A stretch of 64,000 bases of DNA from Liolophura sinensis (GCF_032854445.1 NC_088307.1:14136001-14200000), one strand, 5' to 3'; counted from the stretch's first letter, positions 23,653 to 35,180 are shown. Numbers and translations: made by a program. The notes: generated by a model not told the origin, from the letters alone.

Positions 23653-23909
23653 GGGGGCCTCCGTGGCTCAGTCGGTTAAAGCGCTAGCGCAGCGTAATGA
23701 CCCAGGAGTCTCTCACCAATGCGGTCGCTGTGAGTTCAAGTCCAGCTCATCCTGGCGGCCGTACGTGAGAAGGTCTGCCAGCAACCTGCGGATGGTCGTG
23801 GGTTTCCCCCGGACTGTGCCCGGTTTCCACCCACCATAATGCTGGCCGCCGTCGTATAAGTGAAATATTCTTGAGTTCGGCGTAAAACACCAATCAAAAA
23901 AAAAAAATA
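23653..23909 (+). mobile_element. SINE, full length, plus strand
   Basis: The tRNA head GGCCTCCGTGGCTCAGTCGG is followed by box-B-like GAGTTCAAGTCC, the full body and an A-rich tail. This is the best sense-strand reference copy in the window. It lies between exon 0 and the minisatellite of gene C. Confidence 0.9.
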
Positions 23910-23984
23910 TATATAAACTCACAAGAGGGATTTCACCGGTTACGTGACAACGTGCTGGATAACGTGAGATAAGAAAGCATTGGG

Positions 23985-24260
23985 CCTTTGATCAAACCAC
24001 AGTACTTGACGTGTAATCCAAGCGCTGTGCTGTCAGTTTTATGAAAACGCTGTATGGAACGTTTGATCAAAACACTGTACCGAGTGTTTGTACAAAACAC
24101 TATTCGGGGCGTTGAATAAAAAGACTGCACCGAACTTTTGATCAAAACACCACACCAGCTAGATGTTTGATCAAAACACCGTACCAGATATTTGATCAGA
24201 ACGCCGTACTCGATGTTTGATCAAAACACTGAACTGGACTTTTGATCAAACCTTGTAAGC
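23985..24260 (+). repeat. TTGATCAA minisatellite upstream of gene C (about 11 units)
   Basis: Well-preserved TTTGATCAAAACAC units with variable spacers; the array ends about 110 bp before exon 1. Confidence 0.88.
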
Positions 24261-24374
24261 GTATCTGACGTGCGGAAAATCTGCTATACTGTGGTACTGA
24301 ACTCGTAATACCCACTCTATTTATAAATGTTTTATTTATAAAAGGTAAAATGATTTACTTTTCTAGAGTTCGTC

Positions 24375-24483
24375 ATGAGTGGCTGGGGGAGATACGCAAA
24401 GCGACTGGTAAGGGTTGGATGTCGCTGTTGGATGTTACTCTTGCTCGTATTTGTCTACACAACATGGCGAGAGATAATTCCAG
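24375..24483 (+). CDS. Gene C, coding exon 1
   Basis: The acceptor is cttttctag|AGTTCGTC followed by ATG; the donor is CCAG|gtacgt. Confidence 0.85.
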
Positions 24484-27400
24484 GTACGTTTCACTTGACA
24501 GGGGCTTATTGTTTTTTACATGCCGGTTCTTCATTAAGTTTTCAAGCTGAAAGTTGGAAACCTGTTGTTTCTGCTCGGATTATTATTTTCTCCATTTTGT
24601 TTGTATTTTTTTCCAGAAAACTGCAAACCACGGCTGTTATTCACTTATAGTGTTAACTAGCAGGTTTTGTGGGCTACACACTGGTAGATAAAACTTTTTC
24701 GCGCTGCTGACCTTCTCAGCCGCCATGTCAGAAATATATGGAAATATTTCAGAAACTTCTTCTATAGAACCGCTCATCCCATTGCCTTGAAACTTCAAAC
24801 CGGCTCAAAATTATGAATATACACCGTAGGTGATTAAGTCATGTGACGAACTACGCATGAATTAGGAAACAAAGATGTAGTTTGCGATGCTGATGACGAA
24901 TCTCAGATGGCGAATCCCCGCGCTTATTTTTTTTATATGATGTATAGTTTTTTTTCTCTATAAATTACAATTAAAGCCCGACAACGTGCCGAACTGTTGT
25001 CATGTTTGAACGTCACGTGACTGAACACGGCCCATGTCAGTCAGTTATATAGTTTCTTCCTTTACTTTCTTTTCATTTTACAGATTATGCACACAATAAA
25101 AAGATTATGACCTTAATCTCAAAGTTGGGAGAACTACAAACCATTGTTACTTCCCGTATCCATAACCCAAAAGCCGTAAATCGACCCGAAGAACGTGTTG
25201 GGCACACTAAGGCTGTCAAGGATGGTTCCCAGAAGATCATTTTGCTGTCCTACATGCGGGCAGGAACAACTTTCGTCGGGTCAACTTTTGAGAAAAACAA
25301 AGACGTTTTTTACGTATTTGAACCAGAGTGGGCCCTACTAACCCTAACCATGAATGAATACCAACCCTTAATGTACATCGACGGAACTATCCAGTGAGTA
25401 TTTCGGTTTTTTATATATCTATTGTTGCTTATTTCCTTTTCTTTATTTGGGGTGGGGTAAGGGAGGAATTTTGACAAGTCACAAAATCTGATGTTTGATT
25501 TAAACGCTTTTTTTTAAATATGTTGCCAGCATGTTTTTAAGACAAATGCATTCCAAACTGAACTCGTGCTGTCAGTTATGAATCACATTAAATTAATAAA
25601 TTCTCACCAATGCGGTCGCTGTGAGTTCTAGTCCAGCTCATGCTGGCTTCCTCTCTGGCCGTACGTGGGAAGGTCTGCCAGCAACCTGCGGATGGTCGTG
25701 GGTTTCCCCCGGGATCTGCCCGATTTCCTCCCATCATAATGCTGGCCGCCGTCGTATAAGTGAAATATTCTTGGGTACGGCGTAAAACACCAATCAAATA
25801 AAAAATAAATAAATTCATAAATTTTCGCTTGTCACATCTGGTTTTGTACTTCACAGCCATGTTTACGACATGGAGGTGGAACTGTTATCAGAACGCTGTG
25901 ACTTGTGTTGGTGTGCCTTGTTTGTATCTGCCAGCGTGGCACTCCCGTGAGACAGCATTGTATTAAAGGAAGTCAGTACCCTGTGGGGTGTTTTCTCAAG
26001 GGGGAATCGTGTACAACGCATGTACCAGTTGTCAGTCGCAACTAATAATCCGCGTCAAAAATCGTAAGACCAATCTCCAAAACAACGAATAACACTGACC
26101 ACCCAAAAAACTAAGGAACTATATAAAAAAAAAAATAGTATGTAGCATCGGTTAATAGATACTAATAGGATTAGTCAACAAAATAAGCAGGCCAGGTAAC
26201 CAAGCTAAGACACGGTTCATTGAACCCTATGGTCAAGACCAAAAATAGAGTCGCATGAATCCACTTTTCACTTGCTTTATACAGGCTATACTTCTGTATT
26301 TATGTTCCGCTTCAACTGATTTAATAGCTAGCAGCAAACAATCAGATTAAGCTACATGGCGAAGATTAAAACAACGCCTAAGACTAATTATACTTAATCT
26401 ACACTTTATTTACTGAATAAACTGAATTGAAACATTTTATGTGCAGGGGAGGGTGTTTGGGTCACTTAATGCCTCAGTGACGTTACACACATTTGTTATT
26501 TGCCAGATATCTTATTTAAATGTTGCTCTTTCTAGTAGATGATATGGAGACACTAAACCAATACATGCCAGAAGCATTTGACCCAACGGGAAAAATAAAG
26601 ATACAAAACTATTTCACATCACTAGCAGTTGACATTATCACTATAGTGCATAAAATAAATAAAGTGGTCTTTAAATAGAATTTGACTCACGATGATTTAT
26701 TTCTATTTTTTTTTTTCTGTTTTTTTTTTTGTTTTTTTTTTTTTGCTTTGTTTTTTTTTTAAGGCCCACGCATCAACTTTATCACTGTCGTATTTAAAAA
26801 CAGTAACTTCCTCTTGGACTTTATTTTCTTCCAGAGATCCGGTTTGGATAGACGATGCAGATGAAACTGTTGAACGCCTGATGCAGAATTATTTATACTG
26901 TAACATCTCTGGTATTGACGTCACAAGTTTACAGTCGCCGTTCACACTTAAAGGACAATACACAAAACCTTTATACAACTGCGTGCGAATGAGGAGAAAC
27001 AAAATGGCGGCGTGTGTGAAGAATGTCACAAAAACCTGTGCGTCAAAAAAGTTCCGATTCCTTAAAACTGTTAGACTTCGCGTTCATGCTATCGAAAAGA
27101 TGCTCACCAACGATCCCAGCCTTCGAATTATTCATATGATCCGTGACCCCAGAGGCATTGCTGTCTCCAGGCAGGGCTGGGAGGAGTATTACCGAAGCAA
27201 GATGACCTTCACCTTTGGCAGGGTGTGTGCGGAGATGCTCCGCGACATTGAAAGTGTAGAAAAACTTCCACCGGAAATCTCTAAGCGAGTGCTTCCTGTT
27301 TTGTACGAAGAAGTGGCGGAAAATCCAGAAATTATGGTTAAACACCTCTATAATTTCGTACAAATGCCATATACTGACACTATTCGCAGGTATGTGAAAA

Positions 27401-27666
27401 GCGTAACCCATGCCGTCAGGGATAATAGGGTTGGCTTCTCAGTACATAGGGCGAGCTCTTCTAAGACCGCCTATTTGTGGAGAGCCAAAATCAACTGGAA
27501 ATTGAGTGCAGAAATAGACACCATTTGTGAACGGGTTTACAAAAAAGTCGGTTATTTGCGGGCAAAATCGGAGAAAGTTCTGAGAGACTATAACATATCT
27601 TTAAGAGATCCCCACATCAGTGGATCATATCTGGATCAATTTAGACAATTTCGAATTCCACCGTAA
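24375..27666 (+). CDS. Carbohydrate 6-O-sulfotransferase-like protein, paralogue C (3 coding exons, 416 aa)
   Basis: Join 24375-24483, 25084-25393 and 26835-27666; 1251 nt, open. Exon 1 is one codon shorter than in A, B and D. The anchor CWMLLLLVFVYTTW follows the tail MSGWGRYAKRLVRVGCR. The 5'-phosphosulfate loop is R95-F105 (RAGTTFVGSTF) and the 3'-phosphate loop R237-R252 (RIIHMIRDPRGIAVSR). The C-terminal third is the most diverged of the four (RRYVKSVTHAVRDNRVGFS). AATAAA at 27,723-27,728 lies 57 bases after the stop and is a plausible poly(A) signal. Intron 1 is only 0.6 kb. Function as for the family; the acceptor cannot be inferred. Confidence 0.88.
24484..25083. other. Intron 1 of gene C
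   Basis: No minisatellite and no SINE, unlike A and D. Confidence 0.5.
25084..25393 (+). CDS. Gene C, coding exon 2
   Basis: The acceptor is attttacag|AT and the donor ATCCA|gtgagt. The encoded stem is longer than in A (ELQTIVTSRIHNPK). Confidence 0.88.
25602..25817 (+). mobile_element. SINE in intron 2 of gene C
   Basis: Begins in TCTCACCAATGCGGTCGC and runs through the full body to AAATAAAAAATAAATAAAT. The extreme 5' head is missing. Confidence 0.88.
25818..26834. other. Rest of intron 2 of gene C
   Basis: Ends in a long T-rich stretch (26,699-26,760) before the acceptor. No gene seen. Confidence 0.45.
26835..27666 (+). CDS. Gene C, coding exon 3
   Basis: The acceptor is tcttccag|A; 832 nt, ending IPP-TAA as in A. 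Confidence 0.9.
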
Positions 27667-27722
27667 GGGTAACAAAGCAGCTATAAGAACATTTCATTGA
27701 CACATATATGACTATATGCATT

Positions 27723-27728
27723 AATAAA
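27723..27728 (+). terminator. Candidate poly(A) signal of gene C
   Basis: Canonical AATAAA 57 bases after the stop codon. Confidence 0.5.
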
Positions 27729-27832
27729 GAATAAGTGGGACAAAACATACCTTTATTATCAGAGGTGATGAAAAATCATTCCGGCAAGAACGTAACATGG
27801 ACATCACGACCACCAGCAGGTTGCCGACAGAT

Positions 27833-28009
27833 TTATTTATTTGATTTGATTGGTGTTTTACGCCGTACTCAAGAATATTTCACTGATACGACGGCGGCCA
27901 GCATTATGGTGGGAGGAAACCGGGCAAAGACCGGGGGGAACCCACGACCATCCGCTTCTGAGTCATTACGCTGCGCTAGCGCGCTAACCGACTGAGCCAC
28001 GGAGGCCCC
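27833..28009 (-). mobile_element. SINE nested in an older SINE, with 12-bp target duplication
   Basis: An internally deleted minus-strand SINE is flanked by TTGCCGACAGAT at 27,821-27,832 and 28,010-28,021. The flanking words CAGCAGG and CTTCCCACGTACGA are themselves pieces of the same SINE body, so the young copy landed in an older one. Confidence 0.85.
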
Positions 28010-28021
28010 TTGCCGACAGAT

Positions 28022-29497
28022 CTTCCCACGTACGACTACGTGCATGTTAATTTAATCTCTGTATTCGAAATGACTAGTTTACAGCGCCTTTTTATTCAAA
28101 ATTTACAATATTTCAAAAATTGAAAAACATAAAATTTACACTGAAATCTTCCTACTGTTACTTGATGTTGTTGTTGCACAACATTTATATTAGCAACTTG
28201 TTTAGTGATATTGCATTTGTTCCGATGCTCAGCCCGAAAACTCCGCTCTAAAATGTCTTTTGATTGACACAGTATGGCACGGTTCGCTGGCCCGGCCTTC
28301 TAGGTTACATGTCCACAATTTGGCCAGTTGGATTTGCCTCCGCACTGTAGAACGAAGGAGCAGTGATTGGGGTAATACTGCCACACGCTGACATATTAGT
28401 TGCTGATACGCTATAGTTTCCTACACTTCTATTTTCACCCAGATAAAATATATCAGAATTTTTACCAGTTAGGACATTCTGCGTCCGTTAGTAGTCCAGT
28501 AGTCCATATCTCACCATACGGAGAGCCCTGGCCATGCTGGGTAGACGCCTAGCTTTCCCACGTAGAAAATTCCATTGAACTTTACGACTCGAACACGACT
28601 GTGTATTTCATATACGGAATTCCTAAAGTCACCCTAAAGTATAGTCGTGTCAAAGTTAGTATCGGTAAACCAACACTGAACAGTAATACAGCTTCGCAAG
28701 TAAGAGAACGGTGAAAAAAACGCATCGTTGCCCATGTTGCGATTATCCAAATATAGTACCTAGATGCTGGTAGTTTGATGTCAACTCTTTATATCTCATA
28801 CGCGGGGAAAATGCGTATAAGTCACATGATGTCGGTGATGGTAAATAATTCACCTTTAAACATAACTGCCTGACCAAATTCATTCAAATTCATTTTTTTT
28901 GTCCCTCTAAAACTGTGAGCTGTCAAATTTTGCGGAAAACAGACGTTCTGACAGCACAACCCACCCTCTTTTTGTTAGCGAAAAGGAATCGTCCCAGCGT
29001 CCAACGACGGGGGCGGCAACTGTGTATAGATTGTCAATTTGAGCACATTTCGCTCGCCAATGGTTTTAGTGTTAACGTTTTTGGAGGTATGTTGGAATTC
29101 GTGATATTGCATGCTGTGACGTCATTAAAGGAATAAATTACATTTATTTTTGATCGCGTTTTAGGTGGTCTCCCCTTTGTGTTGTATTACGTCACATCTG
29201 CCGTCTGCTTTGAGAGTCGCTGTTTTGACAGTCACTACTTCCGTACCCTAACCCATTCACATATAAAAAATAAAGTCTTGAGTGATGGGATATCGGGTAT
29301 AATAAAACAATTATTGCATGTTTTAGAGTTGAACATCGTGATTTGCCTATTTGTGTAATATTCACTGGCGATTCCACGGTATCCGTGTTGTGTGTCCGCT
29401 AGAGCTTACATTAGCGATCGAGCCGACTGAAATGACCACTCAGAGAACATGGTATTGTATTGACTTGTGACAGTTTGTCTGTGTCACGTGATTTAAT
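28022..29497. other. Intergenic C-D; no gene seen
   Basis: No domain-bearing open frame and no tandem repeats recognised over about 1.5 kb. Confidence 0.4.
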
Positions 29498-29740
29498 TAC
29501 ACCCAAAAAAAATAATTCGTGAGTTTTAAACAGAAAGTCTGTTGTCTGAGTGATGCTAAAATGTATTCTGTTATTATAACGAAATATTTTGTCATACTGA
29601 ACATAATATCCTGTTTGAATTTTTATGTGCAATAAAGAGAATACGTGTTATATTTAACAGAATAATCTGTTGCAGAATACATTCTAACATTATTCAGACA
29701 GCAGACTATTAAAATTAACAGATTAATTGTTTTAGTGTAG
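29498..29740. mobile_element. Palindromic MITE, copy 1 (about 243 bp)
   Basis: Long imperfect terminal inverted repeats start TTACACC at the left and end GTGTAG at the right. The inner arms are CAGAAAGTCTGTTGTCTGAG and its complement near 29,690-29,715. It is related to copies at 45,770 and 46,646 and has no coding capacity. Confidence 0.75.
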
Positions 29741-29974
29741 GTCACATGACATAATCTAGCGACACTTAACGGACTTTTCAGTACACTTTTGTACGAGTGA
29801 AAAACTCCATATAGTGTGTTCCGGCTTTAGGGTACGTACAACCCGTCTCGAATATCTCGTTTGTCTCCAGTGTATGTCGCCGAACAGGAAACGTTCACAA
29901 ACCTTTATTACTCGAGTCCATGATAATGTTTGGTATACATTCGTTCCACAAGTTATTCGAGTCTAAATGAAGAC

Positions 29975-30386
29975 AAAACCCTTGTGACGATAGCTCTCGT
30001 CTCGTCGTCTGAATTTAGGACTACACTGTAATGCGAGTCACGTCTCTCTTGGACACAGCCTTTGATTGCAGTGAAATGTTTGGCTCGGGTGATCCAAAAA
30101 TTCTAAGTGGTGTTCCCAAGAGATAGACGCTACGATTTCACAAAAGTTATTGGAGCGAGGAGACGACATTGATTAACAAGAGGCTGTATAAAATAGACTC
30201 GGGTCACTGCAATGTGTTCAGCTGTGTTCAGCATAGGCTCTGCTACAAACTCCAACTTTTCAGGTCTGTCACGCACTTTTCGTTGAGGATTTCCGATGTC
30301 CTCAGGGGACAGAATTGCTCTGAGGTAAAGTCAAATGAGAAGGCATGGACAAACATTCTGGAACTATCAGCTATCATGCACCTACT
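29975..30386 (+). pseudogene. Orphan copy of the exon 0 block
   Basis: Aligns with the B, C and D blocks: GCGAGTCACGTCTCTCTTGG, AAAAGTTATTGGAGCGAGGA, AATGAGAAGGCATGG and ATCAGCTATCATGCACCTA. It is cut at 30,387 by a MITE. A few bases of the continuation (ATTTCAGATATTTTGTCC) reappear at 30,975, and then a SINE fragment follows. No exon 1-3 belongs to it. It is either the relic of a fifth gene or a second, decayed promoter block for gene D. Confidence 0.55.
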
Positions 30387-30974
30387 TTAAAGGAGAGGAA
30401 AATTTAAATGTCAATCAAATACCATTGAAAAGAGTATGCTTTTCCTCGCAGGTGCATGCCATAAAAAATTCTAATATGTTGATAAATTATAAATAAAGTT
30501 GATAAATTATAAATATTGTCAGCTCCAAAGTCCGCTGTTGGCGACTCCATTTTTCCTAAGAACTGGTCCTGAAGTCTTCTGTGTTAGGAGGAGAATTTCC
30601 GTCGGAAACCGCCGAGGTGCAGTTCGTACATTTCCGGTAGAACTTCCCAGAAGGCAGAGAACAGCACAGTTCGTTTTCCGCTTGACCATCGAGAACCGGA
30701 ATGTTGGACGTAGGTTCCGAGTTTACACGAAAAAGCCGGCAGTTTTAACGACTCTCATTGGTTGAGAGGCAGCACACCCAAAGCATAAATTACAGCGTGT
30801 TAAAGATGGAGGACGCGATGCACTCGGCGATTTATGCCATCTTTGCCGTTCTCAGGCTTTACGTGTATGGCGATGAAAAATGGGAAAATTATGCAGGAGG
30901 CACCACCAGAAAGAAAAAAATGTGTTTTTTTTTCAGCCTATAATTTCATGTTTTTAGGTTTTCTTCTTCTTTAA
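30387..30974 (+). mobile_element. 588-bp MITE flanked by TTAA, copy 1
   Basis: Bounded by TTAA at 30,387-30,390 and 30,971-30,974. Inverted termini are AGGAGAGGAAAAT and its counterpart TTTTCTTCTTCTT. It aligns along its whole length with 43,282-43,869 (also 588 bp). TTAA target use suggests a piggyBac-type mobiliser, but no transposase is present. Confidence 0.8.
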
Positions 30975-30994
30975 ATTTCAGATATTTTGTCCAT

Positions 30995-31099
30995 ATCTGC
31001 CCGGTTTCCTCCCACCATAATGCTGGCCGCCGTCGTATAAGTGAAATATTCTTGAGTACGGCGTAAAACACCAATCAAATAAATAAATAAATAAATAAA
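30995..31099 (+). mobile_element. SINE 3' end
   Basis: TCTGCCCGGTTTCCTCCCAC to (AAAT)n. Only the last third of the element is present, directly abutting the retrotransposon relic. Confidence 0.85.
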
Positions 31100-32040
31100 A
31101 TCAGGAAAAGAAGCGGTCCTAGAAGGGAGCCTTGTGGAACTCCACTTTGAATAGAATATATGTCTGAATCAACTCCGTTTAAACAAACTTCAATTTTTCT
31201 ATCAGATAAATAGTTCTTAATCCCTGTCACTAATGTGTCCCCAACACCCAAATGTCTCAATTTAAACAAAAGACCCTTATCAAAAGTCTTGCTTACATCT
31301 AGGAAAACTAAGCACGTATCATTACCATTATCCAGAATTTGCATACAGAAAGAATTATTCTATATTAGAAGGTTATGGTTGACACAATATTCATACAAGT
31401 GCTTATATTCTAGTTTTTCTAGCACTTTAGAGAGAGTGGGCTGTAGAGAAACTGGTCAGTAACTTGACATATCATGTCTATCTCCCTTTTTAAAGACAGG
31501 ACATAGCCTGGATAGTTTCCACGCCGATGGAAAGACCCCTGATTGAAGTGAGAAATTAAATAGTTTAGTGAGGAAAGGTACTATATTTTCCGCTGTATTT
31601 TTGAGCATGAAATTACTAATTCCATCAGTACCAGAAACTTTCCTAATATTTAGTTTGGAGAGAAACTCAGTTACTTCCCTTTCACTTGTTTGTATACAGT
31701 TAAGGCGTGCAGCAGTATAATAGGTCAGTCGAGGTAAAACTGGTATTATTGACGGAAGAGTTGAATGGCTTACAAAAAATCTACCGAACTCATAAGCCTT
31801 TTCAGTATCACTTAATACATTTTTATCATTAACGATTTTTATCATTAAGGAGGGACAGGTGGTTTCGCTTTTGAGGATTTTTGAGATTTCATTATAGACC
31901 AATAAGACTTGGCATCTAAATTAGGATTACAAAGTTTTCCCTTTCGTTTTTCACAATAAGATTTGGTTAAGTTTTGGGATGCGTCGTACCGTAGTGATGT
32001 TCCAACAAAACTCCCTGTAGGATCCTGGGGCGGTTTCATG
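31100..32040 (-). pseudogene. Non-LTR retrotransposon RT relic
   Basis: Minus-strand fragments in order are SYWSIMKSQKSSKAKPP (pre-RT), SGTDGISNFMLKN and FPSAWKLSRLCPVFKKGDR (RT fingers), then FLDVSKTFDKGLL and SGVPQGSLLGPLLFL (RT palm). The expected AFD is KTFD. Stops interrupt the frame near 31,345-31,460. It ends before the catalytic YxDD-type motif, so the copy is 3'-truncated and dead. It is a different lineage from the relic at 11,210. Confidence 0.85.
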
Positions 32041-32194
32041 AAACTCACTTAGCCAAGTAAGCCCTTAACTACCATGACAACGTATATTGTAGAAATATAA
32101 AGTGCACTTAGTTAAGGGTGACTTAACACTAAGTAACTTTCCTGAAGCTGACCCCTTGTATTAAATTCATTTATGCACTCTATTTCATTTTCTA

Positions 32195-32372
32195 TGCTGG
32201 CTTGGATGATTAAATCCCTGTTTCGGCCGTGGCTTTCAGTCGAGAGGTTTGCTAGGTATCTGCCGACGGTCAGTGGTTTACTCCGGGCACTCTGGTTTCC
32301 CCCACACGTGACCCTGATACCCATGATACAAATGAAAAATTCTTCAGCACGGCGGTAAACATCAATCAATCA
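32195..32372 (+). mobile_element. Second-type SINE, diverged, with (CAAT)n tail
   Basis: TTTCGGCCGTGGCTTTCAGTC and ACTCCGGGCACTCTGGTTTC are followed by AAATTCTTCAGCACGGCGG and ATCAATCAATCAATG. The tail domain resembles the main SINE, the body does not. Confidence 0.65.
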
Positions 32373-32419
32373 ATGATATTTTTTATTAGAACTGGGACCG
32401 CTTGCACAAAGCGATTGTA

Positions 32420-32985
32420 GGCTAAGTTCATTGTAACTACTATTGCGACACTAATTAAAAAGGGTTGAACATTCTATTGTAACTACTATTGCGACACTTG
32501 TTAAAAAGCATTGAACATTCTATTGTAACTACTATTGCAACACTTGTTAAAAAGCATTGAACATCCTATTGATACTACTTTGCGACACTTGTAAAAAGCA
32601 TTGAACACTCTATTGTAACTACTCTTTGGGACACTTGTTAAAAAGCATTGAACATTCTATTGTAACTACTATTGCAACACTTGTTAAAAAGCATTGAACA
32701 TCCTATTGATACTACTTTGCGACACTTGTTAAAAAGCATTGAACATCCTAGTGTAACTACTATTGCAACACTTGTTAAAAAGCATTGAACATCCTATTGA
32801 TACTACTTTGCGACACTTGTAAAAAGCATTGAACATTCTATTGTAACTACTATTTGGGACACTTGTTAAAAAGCATTGAGCACCCTACTGTAACTACTAT
32901 TGCGACACAAGTTAAAAAAGCATTGAACATTCTATTGTAACTACTATTGCGACACTTGCTAAAAAGCAATGAACATTCCATTATG
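32420..32985 (+). repeat. 46-bp minisatellite (about 12 units)
   Basis: Units carry GTAACTACTATTGCGACACT then TGTTAAAAAGCATTGAACAT. Shorter variants (GATACTACTTTGCGACACTT) alternate with full units, giving a higher-order pattern. Confidence 0.9.
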
Positions 32986-33238
32986 TTTGTGTCCGCTGTT
33001 TTGCACATTGGACCCGTGCGTTATTCAGATTGTCAACCTGATGGTAACAGTGGTATTAATGGGTAGCATTTTTAAACTGATGCAACATGCAGGTCCAAAC
33101 TCCTCACCCCATTTTTTTGTGGAAATTTTAAACAGAACTTTTATTGCCTCCTGCTAGTGCAGGTCTCTGTTCATGCAGGTAGTGTGCTCCTTCTATACAC
33201 GCTGAAAAAAAAACAACACAACCTTAATTACCCCCGTG

Positions 33239-33375
33239 TTTTATTTAATTATTTATTTGGTGTTTTACGCACTACTCAACAATATTTCACTTCTAAGATG
33301 GCGGCAAGCATTATGGTGGAAGGAAACAGGGCAGGGCGGACGACCATGCGCAGATTGCTAACAGACCACTCGATG
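33239..33375 (-). mobile_element. SINE fragment
   Basis: TTATTTGGTGTTTTACGCAC through GCAAGCATTATGGTGGAAGG to AGACCACTCGATG. The tRNA head is absent. Confidence 0.8.
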
Positions 33376-34016
33376 TGTAATATCTTGTAACAAAGTTTGA
33401 ATTTGTTTTGCTATTGTTTGTAAAGAAACGGGTTCCATATCATTGATTCTGTTTTTGTAAGTAAAACTAACTAGAATTGCGATTGAAAAAATGCGTACTA
33501 AAACAGAATATACTGAAACCCACAAACCAAGCTGGAAATCACGGCATATACATCATTAAATAACGACGGGATCTGGGAAACGGCCAATTTCACCTTATCG
33601 TATTTTGTATGCTTATGTGTATACACAGATTCTAGTGCTAAAAAACCATTAACTGGCTGAAACCAGTCCAGGTTTCGAGCCAGTTACTTCGGAGTCAGGC
33701 AGCTGTCACCAACAATACATGTCAACCGTCCGTTTTTCGCGCGTTTGCGTTGCTCTCGAAAACAGGAGCTACATGTATGCCCCTTTGATACTGGCGTAAA
33801 GAGCATAAAATGAATTACCGTGGAATTACCACTGGTACACACAACGAAATAGTTATAATTCCTCGTCAGAAAAGGAACCCGTGGTTGGGTGTAATTCACT
33901 TTTGTTTTGCTCATGACACGTAAGTTATGTCATGGATTTTTATTCCGCAGACAAACTGATCGCAATGCCCAACTTAAATATCTTGTACCTCGTGGGTCGT
34001 TTTAGCTAAACATGCA
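33376..34016. other. Upstream flank of gene D; nothing recognised
   Basis: No open frame with a known domain. Confidence 0.35.
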
Positions 34017-34570
34017 CCCCTGTCACTAAAAAGGTCGTCCTAGCGTCTATATTTTGGACTAGGTTGTGTCGCGAGTGACTTCCTCTTTCACTAAATCAGT
34101 GTTGAGGTGAAATTTTTCGCTCGGGGAGATTCAAGGATTCTAACGGTGTTACCAAGTGTCTTCAGTGATTTTCAAAAGAGTCAGACAGTACTATTCTTAA
34201 AAGTTACTGAAGCGATGAAACGATATTGATTGACAAAAGGCTGTAATAAACAGGCTCAGGTCACTGCCTTGTGGTCAGGAAACTTTCTTTCTGCCATGCG
34301 CTTTTCTTTGAGGCAATGAAAGAAGCAACGAATTCCAATAAGTCTCCCTTGGAAACAGTATTGACTTGAGGTGAAGTCAAATGAGGAGACATAGGTAGAA
34401 GTGCTGGAAAATATCAGCTATCATACACCTATCTCAAAAATTTCTGGCAAAATTGCCTATTTTGTCCCGAAATCGTGAAAACCTTAGAACATCGAATAAT
34501 CTACAGGAGGTTATCGGCCAGCAAAGCAACCAGCTTTCCTTGGAAGAGGACCACAACGCCGTGGATAAAG
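34017..34570 (+). other. Putative non-coding exon 0 block of gene D
   Basis: Shares GTCCTAGCGTCTATATTTTG, GATTCTAACGGTGTTACCAA, CTGCCATGCGCTTTTCTTTG and CTACAGGAGGTTATCGGCC with the B block. It ends at donor GATAAAG|gtaaag. Confidence 0.6.
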
Positions 34571-35027
34571 GTAAAGTTTCTACGCACAACGGTTTGTGAC
34601 AAAAGCGCGTTATTTGGTGTAATTCTAGACCAGTGACGTCTAACTGATTGTAACAAACCTGTAGTGTTAGCTAATTCCGCATGGGTCATGTTGCTAGCGA
34701 TTAAACGTGAACCCTAACTGAGGTTAATTGATTTTATCCGTTATTTGTGACCGTTTGACTATCACGGTGTCATCGTTGCTCTAGTTTACTATGCATATTG
34801 CCATATTTTTTATTTACGTTATTTATTTAAATTTTTCCTGCCGTTGAAGCAGGGGGAGTAATCAAACAAAGCAAGACTGGGGACGATTTCACATTTAGTT
34901 GCAAGAGGGTTCATTTTGACAAAACCGCGAAAGTATAAATGTCATTTACATTTAGCTAAAATCATTGCTAAATACTGAAAGTAGATACGGGTATGGAGAG
35001 GTTTCACTAAGCTGGGTGGGAAACAAT

Positions 35028-35180
35028 GTACCGGGCCTTTAATCCAAGTATAGTTTCGGACGGTTGATGAGACACCCAACTGAACAATTGATGATAACAC
35101 TATATATGAAGTCGTATCCCTCCACCACACTGGACGGTAGATCACAACACTGTACCGGACGATTGATCAAAACTCCATTA
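35028..35180 (+). repeat. TTGATCAA minisatellite upstream of gene D (about 5 units, decayed)
   Basis: CTGTACCGGACGATTGATCA is the best unit; others are diverged. A SINE fragment follows at once. Confidence 0.7.

Noticed and set aside
23653-23725. tRNA gene
   Set aside because: A-box and B-box words are present but no cloverleaf can be drawn; it is the head of the SINE.
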